38,382 nucleotides of DNA, from contig JAFDVL010000105.1 of assembly GCA_018268995.1 (NCBI GenBank), positions 1-38,382 of the forward strand. Direction: 5' to 3'. This DNA comes from Acidobacteriota bacterium. GTDB lineage: Bacteria; Acidobacteriota; Blastocatellia; RBC074. Position 1 is the stretch's first letter. Every line of letters starts with the position of its first letter. Shown here piece by piece: positions 7,305 through 15,662 of this stretch. The position numbers were made by a program, and so were the translations under genes. The notes beneath the pieces were generated by a model. It was not told the origin of the DNA, searched no databases, and saw only the letters and a program-made list of their open reading frames with translations.

Positions 7305-8155
7305 ACTTTTCTTCGCCAGGTAAATTTTTCCTATTGCAATCCAGCAAATCTGGTATTTTTTTCACCCTGCCCAAAATGCGCTTCGTGTAACTATGCGTGT
7401 TTAAAACAATTCAATTTCTGGCATCCCATTTGCAAACTTAACCAGTGTCATCCCCTAACGACATCGGGTTTTGATGTTATTTCCAGACTTATTTGAACAC
7501 CCCTTACAGTGCCAACTGGCACACTGATAAGTCTGATCTCCTGCGTTCTCACACCCGATTTAAAAGCTTAACTTTTGTGCTCAAAGAAAGTCATCGTATG
7601 GGCTTTTGCGATGATGTGGCTCCCAGCTTTTATTGAGCCAAGCCAGGAAAATTTAATTACGAATATGTTTTATTTGCTGGATTTAGTACTGGCAAGTGCA
7701 AGCAAAATTATTGCCTATGTGTATGGCTCTTACCAGAAAGAAAATTAATATGAAAAATACGTTGATTCTCATTTCAGTCCTTACCCCTAGCCTAATCCAT
7801 TATTACCAACTGAAATTACGGCCTAAACGGTTGGTAGCCAGATTACCGCGACGCGGCCATTAATTTTCAATGCTACAGATTAAGATGGTTAGAAAACAAA
7901 GAATACCAAGCTGAAGGCCTCTCCCCCCACTGTGGCCATTGGTCCCCAAAGAGCGTTATTGGCTGTTTTGAGACGTTTCCAGCCCAACCTCCAGCTCTTT
8001 GAAGTGGCCGCAGTCCTGAGCTATGAGGCGAACTTGTGGATTCGCCTCATAGTTTCAATGCCCTTCGCATCGTATTCGTAACCCAGGCTCATCCCCCGCC
8101 TTCCATTGGCGATGCAAGCCTTCTGTGTCTTCACACAATCCAGGAGTCTTGTTTC
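7305..8155. other. Long intergenic leader region, no convincing gene in the first 600 bp
   Basis: No convincing gene is seen between pyrC and the next signal-peptide start at 8156. A 37-codon frame (7750-7863, opening MKNTLILISVL) has a weak AGAAAG upstream, but its second half is basic and unlike a protein tail, so it is not called. A small inverted repeat GTGCCA-AC-TGGCAC sits at 7509-7522 and could be an operator. The last 230 bp contain stems described separately. No terminator with a T-run was found after pyrC. Confidence 0.6.
7930..8052 (+). promoter_or_regulatory. Predicted structured leader RNA (nested stem plus 12-bp hairpin)
   Basis: Three stems can be read by eye. CTGTGGCCA (7930-7938) pairs, with a mismatch, with TGGCCGCAG (8005-8013), and CAAAGAGC (7947-7954) pairs with GCTCTTTG (7994-8001) to continue that stem. 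GGCTG (7961-7965) pairs with CAGCC (7980-7984) inside it. A separate perfect 12-bp hairpin runs CTATGAGGCGAA (8021-8032), 8-nt loop, TTCGCCTCATAG (8041-8052). It ends about 100 nt before the ATG at 8156. No T-run follows, so it is not a standard terminator; a riboswitch-like or mRNA-stabilising element is possible. No known riboswitch class was recognised. Confidence 0.45.
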
Positions 8156-10192
8156 ATGTTTTATGAACGTTGCTTATTCCCTCGTCGGCATACGTGTCGG
8201 TATTTATTGATATTTTTACTTGCTAACGCCTTTCTCGCAGCTCAGATCCCCGCCTTGGCGCAAACGCGTTCGGTGCCGGATACAACCAACGGCATTCACA
8301 TTTGGAATGATCAATTGCTGGCGCGGGCCATGACTGATCAACAAATGAAATTTGCGGCGACGCATTACGATGGCACACAGAAAATTCTGCGGTCGTATGC
8401 CGATAAATTTCGCTCGTACAATCCCAATTTTCTGATTCTTCACTATCGGTTGGGGCAGTCGCTCGGCTATCGCATTCCGCAGGGTGATTGCCAGCCCACA
8501 GGAGAAATTATCAGCGTGATCGAAGGCAACCAGTGGGTGCCGGAATATCCCGGAGATCAGGTCGTCAAAGACAATTGGTTTTATCACTATGCTGGACAAA
8601 ATCGCGTGTTTTTCTGCGATTGGGGTTCCTATTTGATGGACACGGATGATGCAGGCTGGCGCGGCTATTGGCTGGGCGAAGTGACGCGACAGCTCGCCGC
8701 AAATGACGATGACGGCGTGTTTATGGATTCGCTGTCAGTCCCCAATTATCTGGGCCGCTTTAATCCAGCATTTCCAGCAGTGGATACAACATTTGAAAAG
8801 GCGTGGTCTGACAAAATCCGCCGTTGGCTGGTCACTACCAAACAACAATTTGGCAGTCGTTATCTGGTCATTCCGAACGCCGGACATTGGGTCACGACGC
8901 GGGATGTAACCGATTACAGCCCCGGTGATGGCGTCATGATCGAAGGCTTTGCCAAATGGAATCAATACACCTTGCTGGATTTGGTAGACTGGAAATTACA
9001 GATGAATCGCATCCTGAATTTAGAGCGTCAGAACAAAATCATCATTGCCCAAAGCTATCTGGACGGGTCGAATGATTTGACGGCGAGAAATTTTTACATA
9101 GCCAATTACCTGCTTGTGAAAGGCTCGCGCACCTTTGTCAATTTGGAACTCGGACTGGAACCAGAATGGTTCCCTGAATACGATATTCCGATTGGCTCGC
9201 CGACCGATAGTTTACCGGTAAACGTAGACGGATGGCGCGACTCGGCGACTGGCTTATATCGTCGCAGCTACACCAACGGAATGGTGATTGTGAATCCAAC
9301 CAATTCGACTTTAATCCTGAATCTGGGCAAAACCTATTATCTGGCGCAAGCCAATGGCGGCGGGTACTTACCCGCAGATGGCGTCCCCACGGGAACAATC
9401 AGCTATCAAGCCACTAATTCTGTCACCCTATCAGCAGGCACAGCAGCGATCCTCGTCAACTCGCCTTCAAGTACAACCCAAACAGTCACGACGGTTTCAG
9501 CCGCAAGCTATCGCGGTGCTGAAGTCGCGCGTGAATCTATCGTGTCGGCCTTCGGCACGAACTTCTCGACTACCTCCCAAACCGCAACATCCCTTCCGTT
9601 ACCTACGACATTGGCGGGCACAAACGTAAAAGTCCGTGATAGTGCTGGCACGGAACGACTCTCAGCCCTCTTTTACGTTTCTCCCACCCAGATCAATTAT
9701 CAAATCCCGCCCGGAACCGCGAACGGGCTGGCCGAAGTGTCGGTCAGCAACAATGGGCTGACCGTTGCCAAAGGCGCTGTCATCATCTCAGGAACCATGC
9801 CGGGCGTCTTTTCAGCAGCAGCCGATGGGAAAGGATTAGCCGCCGCCGACGTGCAACGCGTGCGCAACGGCATCACCACTTTTGAGCGTGCCATCACCGT
9901 GAATCAAGGGCAGATTTTCCCGATTCCGATTGATCTCAGTCAGCCGACCGATGAGGTGTATCTGGTGCTGTACACCACGGGCGTACGCTATCGCAGCGAC
10001 TTATCGAATGTCTCTGCCACCATTGGCGGGGTGACAACGCGCGTGCTTTTTGCCGGATCGCAAGGAGCCTTTGTCGGGTTGGATCAAGTCAACCTGCAAG
10101 TGCCTCGCAGTCTGGCAGGACGCGGTGAAGTAGCGGTCGAATTGTTGGTGGACGGACAGATCGCCAACACGGTGCGTGCGTACTTTAAATGA
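8156..10192 (+). CDS. Secreted glycoside-hydrolase-like TIM barrel with TIGR03437 C-terminal domain
   Basis: The start is ATG 8156, with CAGGAG 10 nt upstream and a signal peptide running to about residue 36 (RYLLIFLLANAFLAAQIPALAQ). The open frame extends to a GTG at 8036, but that codon lies in the loop of a perfect hairpin. The 678-residue product has a barrel-like region (about 40-440) with FLILHYRLGQS, WGSYLMDTDD, DGVFMDSLS (D191 a candidate catalytic or binding acid) and GVMIEGFAKW, resembling the putative glycoside hydrolase family GHL15 or related polysaccharidases. Residues about 443-678 are a TIGR03437 domain (SAASYRG, IVSAFGTNFS, SPTQINYQIPPG, VGLDQVNLQVP), typical of Acidobacteriota secreted proteins and of unknown function. 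The substrate is unknown. Confidence 0.75.
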   Translation: MFYERCLFPRRHTCRYLLIFLLANAFLAAQIPALAQTRSVPDTTNGIHIWNDQLLARAMTDQQMKFAATHYDGTQKILRSYADKFRSYNPNFLILHYRLGQSLGYRIPQGDCQPTGEIISVIEGNQWVPEYPGDQVVKDNWFYHYAGQNRVFFCDWGSYLMDTDDAGWRGYWLGEVTRQLAANDDDGVFMDSLSVPNYLGRFNPAFPAVDTTFEKAWSDKIRRWLVTTKQQFGSRYLVIPNAGHWVTTRDVTDYSPGDGVMIEGFAKWNQYTLLDLVDWKLQMNRILNLERQNKIIIAQSYLDGSNDLTARNFYIANYLLVKGSRTFVNLELGLEPEWFPEYDIPIGSPTDSLPVNVDGWRDSATGLYRRSYTNGMVIVNPTNSTLILNLGKTYYLAQANGGGYLPADGVPTGTISYQATNSVTLSAGTAAILVNSPSSTTQTVTTVSAASYRGAEVARESIVSAFGTNFSTTSQTATSLPLPTTLAGTNVKVRDSAGTERLSALFYVSPTQINYQIPPGTANGLAEVSVSNNGLTVAKGAVIISGTMPGVFSAAADGKGLAAADVQRVRNGITTFERAITVNQGQIFPIPIDLSQPTDEVYLVLYTTGVRYRSDLSNVSATIGGVTTRVLFAGSQGAFVGLDQVNLQVPRSLAGRGEVAVELLVDGQIANTVRAYFK

Positions 10193-10498
10193 TTCTGTAG
10201 AGTGCGCCCGGGAAATTGTAAAGAGGCCGAAAACCAAGGTCTTCCGGCTTGACTCTGGTTCCTGCCTCTTTCACAATTCCCGCGTCTTTATAACGTGTTG
10301 TACTCACAAGCTCCCCTCTATACAGCATCGGCTATTAGCGAGACAAAATAAGCCTGTGCGACTTGCGCCCCTTCACGCCGCATTCCTATTGGGCAAACCA
10401 CAGCATGTTTGCTTTCGCTTAAGGCTCGTCATTTAGTACGAGCCAAGCCCCAGGTTCCGGCTAGGTGAAGAAGAGATTATCTGCCAAAGAAAATTTAT
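10193..10498. other. Intergenic region between the two TIGR03437 proteins
   Basis: This 306-bp gap has no gene. It holds an imperfect long hairpin directly after the upstream stop (10209-10282, listed separately) and a 7-bp hairpin GGCTCGT / ACGAGCC at 10423-10429 and 10438-10444, about 55 bp before the next ATG. A weak promoter-like pair TTGTAC (10298-10303) and TATACA (10319-10324) has a 15-bp spacer, shorter than optimal. Confidence 0.5.
10209..10282 (+). terminator. Possible transcription end hairpin after the glycoside-hydrolase-like gene
   Basis: The arms 10209-10227 (CGGGAAATTGTAAAGAGGC) and 10264-10282 are complementary across 19 bp apart from one base gained and one lost. The hairpin starts 17 bp after the TGA. 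No run of T follows the second arm (CGTCTTTATAACG), so a rho-independent terminator is only one option; an mRNA 3-prime stabiliser or repeat remnant is another. Confidence 0.35.
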
Positions 10499-13400
10499 AT
10501 GTTGAAAAAATCCCTGTTGGTCTTTTTCTGCGCAATTTACGCGTTTTTCCTAATTCCCTCGTACCTTCCGCAGCAATCGTTCACAACCGCTGCGCAATCG
10601 CTGCCCCCCGTAAATTACGACATTGTCTATGTGCGAGCGATTCGCTCCGGTGATAATCAAATCAATTTTTTGCCTGAAGCCCTGACGCCACTGCTGCCAG
10701 AACCCGGTGCAGATTTGATGCTGCTACACCCCGATGGCAGCGAGGAAGTAATATTTGCAGCAGGCGCAAATGGCGCAGTCATGGACCCGTACATTTCCTA
10801 TGACGGACGTTCTGTCACTTTCGCCTATTTTCCCAATCTGAAAAATTCCAACTCGCAGCGCCGAGCCGATTACAACAGCCGCGAGCTGTCACGCGAAGGC
10901 GCAGACATCTACCGCATTGATTTGCCCACGCGCAAAGTCACCCGTTTGACGCATCAAGAGTCTTCGCCGAATACGGGCAATGGAGCGATTTACGATTGCT
11001 CGAAGCAGTTTCAATCGAATTGTCCCGAAGTCGGCGTGTTCAATACCGGCCCGGCATTTCTGCCGGATGGGCGCATTGTCTACACTTCGACACGCGACAA
11101 TTACATTCCCAATAAACCAAAGGTACATACCGGACTGCGCACAATGCAGCTTTGGGTCATGGATGGCGATGGCAAGAATCAACACACCATCGGGCACTTT
11201 AACCTGGCCTCGGCAATGCACCCGTTTGTGCTGAAAGATGGGCGCATCGTATTTTCGACGTGGGAAAATATGGGGTCGCGCGATGATCGCAGTTTTATGC
11301 TCTGGTCTATCTGGCCGGACGGAACGAACTTCGATACGTTTTCCGGCTTTGGGGATGCCGACATTGCGCATCACTTTATGACCCAACTGGGAAATGGCGA
11401 CATTGTGGTAAATCGGTACTACAACCTGAATAACAACGGCTTTGGCGAACTCTATCGCTTCCCGGTGAACACAAACAGCACTGCCCCGCTATTTCAGCCC
11501 ATCCCCGATGACAAAACACCCGATGACGAAATTCCGATGAAGCGCGTGGGCTATACACGCATCACCCCGTTCACGACGGCGGATGATTATCCCGCGCCCT
11601 GCTTTCCCGGTGCGCTGGTGTCACAAGACCCTTGCCCGAATGGCAATGCCTCAAGAGTTGGAAAATTTACGCTTCCGTCCGCCGCGCCGAATAATGAATT
11701 GCTTGTAACCTATGCGCCGGGTTCAGCCAATCACAAAATTTATTACAACCGACTAGGGCTGACCCAGCCGTATTACGACGCCGGAATCTATCGCATGCAC
11801 GGCGACAAAGTGATGAACGCCCCGTCAGAATTAGTGCTGATCAAAAACGATCCGCGCTATCACGAGCTGTGGCCGCGCGCTGTTGTGCCCTATCAGCAAA
11901 TCTATGGCGTAACCGCGCCAGCCGATTTGCCCAAGATGGCAAACGACGGTAAAGCAGATTCGCGGTTGCCCGAAGGCACGCCGCTCGCGCTTGTCGGCTC
12001 ATCATCATTGATTTCGCGCGACACGCGTCCATTTCAGGGCGACCCGTTTTTTCAGCACTGGAACAACGGTAATCGCAACTGGACGTTTCAGGGTGCCGAT
12101 GCGGGCGTCTATTCGGACAACGATATTTACGCGTTGCGCGTGATCGCAATGCAACCGACCAGCGATTTACGCTACCCTGACAACTACCGGGGCTACACAT
12201 CAAATTTCAACGAACGCATTCGCATCCTCGGCGAAATTCCAGTGCGCAAAGAGGGCGTCATTGATTCGCAGGGCAATGTGGATACATCGTTTCTGGCCAA
12301 AATCCCTTCCGATACGCCATTCACATTTCAAACGCTGGATCGCAATGGCCTGGTGCTGAACTCAGCGCAAACCTGGCACAGCCTGCAACCGGGTGAAGTC
12401 AGGATCAATTGCGGCGGGTGTCACGCGCACACGAAACCGTTATTGGATTTCAGCAAGACCGCCGCTGCTAAGCCTGATTATCAAATCCGTGATTTGTCGC
12501 AAACGACGCCGCTGCTGCGAGTGGATGGCTCAGCGAATCCCGGCGTGGCAGAGTCGGCTGAACGATTTGCCACAGTCGAATATTTCCGCGACATCAAGCC
12601 GATTTTCCAGGCGAAATGTGCTTCGTGTCATTCGTCAAATGGCATCACGATTCCAGCAGGCAATCTTGATCTGGCCGACAACAGTCTGGTCGAAATTCGC
12701 CGCGCGAGCGATCAAATTCCTGACGGATATTACCCGGCGGCGTACGCCACGCTGGCAATTCATAAAGACCCGATGGCAGGCCCATCGCCGCGTTCATTCT
12801 CGCCTCTGGGCGATTGGTATTGGCCGCAAGTGACGAAATACATTCGCGCAGGCCAGGCCAGGCAAAGCTTACTGGCGTGGAAGATTTTTGGCCGCAGGCT
12901 TGATGGGCGCACGAATGCAGATCGTCCTTCGCCGACTGACCCCAGCAATCCGGCAACGATTCCGGGCGGACTGAGCTTTTACGATTGCGATCTCGATTAC
13001 ACAGGCGAGCAAATGCCGCCGCCAAATTCCGGCCTGACACTGACCTGGGACGAGCGAATGAAGATCGCACGATGGATTGACATCGGGTGCCCGATTGATT
13101 TGACGACACCGAATATGGCTGTGGGGTGGAAAACATATGCCGCCTTTTTGGAAGATGATTTGCGCCCGACGCTTTCCCTGATTCCGTCTGTCGCAGAAGC
13201 AACCAAAGCTCGCAGGCTCTCGCGTTTTGTCATTGGGGCATATGACTTGGAAAGTGGTATCAATCCCGCCACGCTTTCGGTCACGATGGATCGCGCGGTG
13301 GGCAACTTCCCTGCCGGGACGAACATTGCCGCAAACGCGACAATCATCAATGGCGGCACGGTCGTCATCAATTTGCCTACCTCGATTGACCTGGTTGCAG

Positions 13401-14203
13401 CAGCGGTGACCGTCGCCGTAGAAATCCGTGATCAGGCCGGGCACACCACACGAATTTTACGAACGTATTCACGCGACAACACAAACGCGGTCAGCGTCTC
13501 AGCGGCCAGTTACTCGCCGCAAGCGCCCGTCGCAACTGAAGCCATTGTCTCGGCATTCGGCACCAATCTGGCGATGGAATCGCTTCCGGCTTCATCGCTG
13601 CCACTGCCCACGACTCTGGCCGGAACCAGCGTCATCGTCAAAGACAACACAGGCACTGAACGACTCGCGCCGTTGTTCTTTGTTTCTCCTTCGCAAATCA
13701 ATTATCAAGTACCTCCCGGCACTGCAACCGGGCCAGCCTCCATCATCATCACCAACAGTGAAGGCTTTTTTGCCAGCGGTACGATTCAGGTTGGACGCAT
13801 CATGCCGGGCTTGTTTGCGGCAGATGCAACGGGGCGCGGTTTGGCAGCAGGGCAGATTCAACGCGCCCGAAGTAATAACTCTACGGTAGAAGCCATCGTG
13901 CGTTTTGATTCAGCACAAAACAAATTCGTCAGCGTTCCCATTGATCTCGGCCCGGCAACCGATCAAGTGTATTTGATCTTGTATGGCACGGGGCTACGGT
14001 TCCGCAGCGCCCTGACCGCAGTCAAAGCCAATGTTGGCGGGATTGCTGCCGAAGTCACATATGCCGGAGCACAAAACGATTATGTTGGGTTGGATCAAGT
14101 GAATCTGCTCTTGCCGCGTACTTTAATTGGGCGGGGCGAAGTGGACGTGAGCTTGACGGTAGACGGGCAGGTGGCGAATACCATACGCGTGAATATTCGA
14201 TAG
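10499..14203 (+). CDS. Secreted beta-propeller / c-type cytochrome protein (HzsA-related) with TIGR03437 domain
   Basis: The 1234-residue protein starts with a signal peptide (MLKKSLLVFFCAIYAFFLIPS). The first 500 residues contain TolB/PD40-like propeller blades (LMLLHPDGSEEVIF, PYISYDGRSVTFAYF, AFLPDGRIVYTSTRDN, FVLKDGRIVFSTWEN). Two c-type haem sites follow: CGGCH at 638-642 and CASCH at 707-711, with a late EQMPPP segment usual in such cytochromes. This order resembles proteins annotated as related to the hydrazine synthase alpha subunit, but nothing here implies anammox; the likely role is extracytoplasmic electron transfer or redox chemistry. Residues about 1000-1234 repeat the TIGR03437 domain of the upstream gene (SAASYSP, IVSAFGTNLA, SPSQINYQVPPG, VGLDQVNLLLP). 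It converges with the WD40 gene, 7 bp between stops. Confidence 0.75.
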   Translation: MLKKSLLVFFCAIYAFFLIPSYLPQQSFTTAAQSLPPVNYDIVYVRAIRSGDNQINFLPEALTPLLPEPGADLMLLHPDGSEEVIFAAGANGAVMDPYISYDGRSVTFAYFPNLKNSNSQRRADYNSRELSREGADIYRIDLPTRKVTRLTHQESSPNTGNGAIYDCSKQFQSNCPEVGVFNTGPAFLPDGRIVYTSTRDNYIPNKPKVHTGLRTMQLWVMDGDGKNQHTIGHFNLASAMHPFVLKDGRIVFSTWENMGSRDDRSFMLWSIWPDGTNFDTFSGFGDADIAHHFMTQLGNGDIVVNRYYNLNNNGFGELYRFPVNTNSTAPLFQPIPDDKTPDDEIPMKRVGYTRITPFTTADDYPAPCFPGALVSQDPCPNGNASRVGKFTLPSAAPNNELLVTYAPGSANHKIYYNRLGLTQPYYDAGIYRMHGDKVMNAPSELVLIKNDPRYHELWPRAVVPYQQIYGVTAPADLPKMANDGKADSRLPEGTPLALVGSSSLISRDTRPFQGDPFFQHWNNGNRNWTFQGADAGVYSDNDIYALRVIAMQPTSDLRYPDNYRGYTSNFNERIRILGEIPVRKEGVIDSQGNVDTSFLAKIPSDTPFTFQTLDRNGLVLNSAQTWHSLQPGEVRINCGGCHAHTKPLLDFSKTAAAKPDYQIRDLSQTTPLLRVDGSANPGVAESAERFATVEYFRDIKPIFQAKCASCHSSNGITIPAGNLDLADNSLVEIRRASDQIPDGYYPAAYATLAIHKDPMAGPSPRSFSPLGDWYWPQVTKYIRAGQARQSLLAWKIFGRRLDGRTNADRPSPTDPSNPATIPGGLSFYDCDLDYTGEQMPPPNSGLTLTWDERMKIARWIDIGCPIDLTTPNMAVGWKTYAAFLEDDLRPTLSLIPSVAEATKARRLSRFVIGAYDLESGINPATLSVTMDRAVGNFPAGTNIAANATIINGGTVVINLPTSIDLVAAAVTVAVEIRDQAGHTTRILRTYSRDNTNAVSVSAASYSPQAPVATEAIVSAFGTNLAMESLPASSLPLPTTLAGTSVIVKDNTGTERLAPLFFVSPSQINYQVPPGTATGPASIIITNSEGFFASGTIQVGRIMPGLFAADATGRGLAAGQIQRARSNNSTVEAIVRFDSAQNKFVSVPIDLGPATDQVYLILYGTGLRFRSALTAVKANVGGIAAEVTYAGAQNDYVGLDQVNLLLPRTLIGRGEVDVSLTVDGQVANTIRVNIR

Positions 14204-14210
14204 CGAGACT

Positions 14211-15662
14211 TTATTGAGGCGGCATAGCACGCCACAAGCGCACCATTTTATCCCAGCTTCCACTTGCTAAAATCGTGCCATCAGGTGAGAAGGCGACCGC
14301 CCAAACCTGCTCAGCGTGCTGGCGGAAAGTTAAGACTTCCAGGCCCAACTGGACATTCCACAATCGCACCGTTTTGTCATTCCCGGCGGTAGCCAAACGA
14401 GTGCCGTCAGGCGACCAGACCAGCGAGAAAATATCATTCGCGTGACCACGCATTGTGGTGATTTCGCGACCTGTAAGAGCATCCCACAATTTGATTGTCC
14501 GATCTGCGCTGGCGGTGGCAATCGTGCGGGCGTCGGGGGAAAATTTTGCAGCCCAAACATCAGCGGTGTGCCCTTGCAATCGCCGCAGTTCCTGCCCCGA
14601 ATGTGCATCCCAGACCCGTGCGGTGTCATCAGCCCCAGCGGAGAGCAATTGGTTGCCGTTCAATGAAAATGCGATGCTATACACCTCGCCTTTGTGGCCG
14701 CTCAATTTCATCAGTTCACGGCCAGAGAGGATGTCCCAAACGCGCACCGTAGCATCGCTACTCGCGGTTGCCAGCCGCGTGCCATCGGGCGAATATGCAA
14801 CCGAGCGCACGGATTCGGTGTGGCCTTCAAAGCGTCGCACTTCCTGGCCTGTTGCCACATCCCACAACCGCAGCGTCTTATCCTGCCCTCCCGAAGCGAG
14901 CGTCCTGCCATCAAGCGCAAACGCGACGGCAAATACCCATTCAGTGTGACCGCGTAAAGTCCGCACAGATTGTCCGGTTTGTGCGTCCCACAATCTGATC
15001 GTGTGATCTTTACTCGCGGAGGCCAGCATTTTGTTGTCCGGTGCAACGGCGAGGGAAAACACTCCGTCAGAATGCCCCGTCAATTGATCGGGCTTGAGCA
15101 GTTCCGCAATCTTCCAAATTCGTGCGACGCCCTCTTCCCCCCACGTCAATAATTTGGTTCCATCGTGGGAGAACTGTGCGCCGATGATTTTGGCGTCGTG
15201 TCCTTTGACAACGGCGACCTCTTTTTGCGTCGCAATGTCCCACAATTTCACTGTCAAAGCCCCGCAAATCGCCATCAGCAACTTGCCATCTGGTGAGACA
15301 AACGCGCTATGCATCCAATCATTGCTGCTCTGAAAAACCGCCACCTGCTTGAGGGATGGAAGCTGATACAACTTCGCCGTACTGTCGGTGCTGGTGATGA
15401 GCAAATGCTGCGCATCCGGCGAGAAATGGGCAACCAGAATCCGTTCGCCCGGCACAGTGATGCGCCCGATTTCCTGCCCTGTCGCCATCAGAAACATTCG
15501 CACCGCCGCACCGCCTTCCCGGATAAAAAAATATCTACTGTCAGAGGAAACCTGTGGCACGGCTAAAGGAGTTTCGGTCTTGATCGTTTGATATAAGTCC
15601 CTTGCCGCAGGTCTCGCATACGCCATTCGCCGGAAGCTGGGCGAGTGAAGATTGTTTGCCAA
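14211..15662 (-). CDS. WD40-repeat protein, probably the C-terminal part of a split kinase-WD40 gene
   Basis: The 483-codon frame encodes about ten WD40 blades. The clearest seven end in signatures such as TIRLWDAQTG, TLRLWDVATG, TVRVWDILSG, TARVWDAHSG, TIKLWDALTG and TVRLWNVQLG, with GH-type openings (LRGHTEWVF, LSGHKGEVY, LQGHTADVW). WD40 propellers are protein-interaction platforms. The frame opens with TTG at 15662, has no Shine-Dalgarno, and overlaps the kinase frame by 100 bp. The kinase frame itself ends in WD40-like blades that continue naturally into this frame. The simplest reading is one kinase-WD40 protein of about 1,080 residues interrupted by a frameshift near 15,590; a programmed -1 shift or reinitiation cannot be excluded. 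Confidence 0.8.
   Translation of the reverse strand: MANNLHSPSFRRMAYARPAARDLYQTIKTETPLAVPQVSSDSRYFFIREGGAAVRMFLMATGQEIGRITVPGERILVAHFSPDAQHLLITSTDSTAKLYQLPSLKQVAVFQSSNDWMHSAFVSPDGKLLMAICGALTVKLWDIATQKEVAVVKGHDAKIIGAQFSHDGTKLLTWGEEGVARIWKIAELLKPDQLTGHSDGVFSLAVAPDNKMLASASKDHTIRLWDAQTGQSVRTLRGHTEWVFAVAFALDGRTLASGGQDKTLRLWDVATGQEVRRFEGHTESVRSVAYSPDGTRLATASSDATVRVWDILSGRELMKLSGHKGEVYSIAFSLNGNQLLSAGADDTARVWDAHSGQELRRLQGHTADVWAAKFSPDARTIATASADRTIKLWDALTGREITTMRGHANDIFSLVWSPDGTRLATAGNDKTVRLWNVQLGLEVLTFRQHAEQVWAVAFSPDGTILASGSWDKMVRLWRAMPPQ

Noticed and set aside
7750..7863. 37-codon frame opening MKNTLILISVL
   Set aside because: Weak ribosome site, basic tail unlike a protein end, and no partner gene; not supported as a gene.
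8036..8155. Upstream GTG extension of the glycoside-hydrolase-like gene
   Set aside because: The GTG is in the loop of a perfect hairpin, and a well-placed Shine-Dalgarno with signal peptide supports ATG 8156.
10391..10445. GGGCAAACC string resembling the core of a cyclic-di-GMP (GEMM) riboswitch upstream of the propeller/cytochrome gene
   Set aside because: The later conserved blocks of that riboswitch (GCAAAGCC and the tetraloop-receptor region) are absent, so this is probably chance.
10499..12900. Hydrazine synthase (anammox) function for the propeller/cytochrome protein
   Set aside because: Only general domain order is similar; no other anammox gene or subunit is present, so a specific enzymatic claim is not supported.
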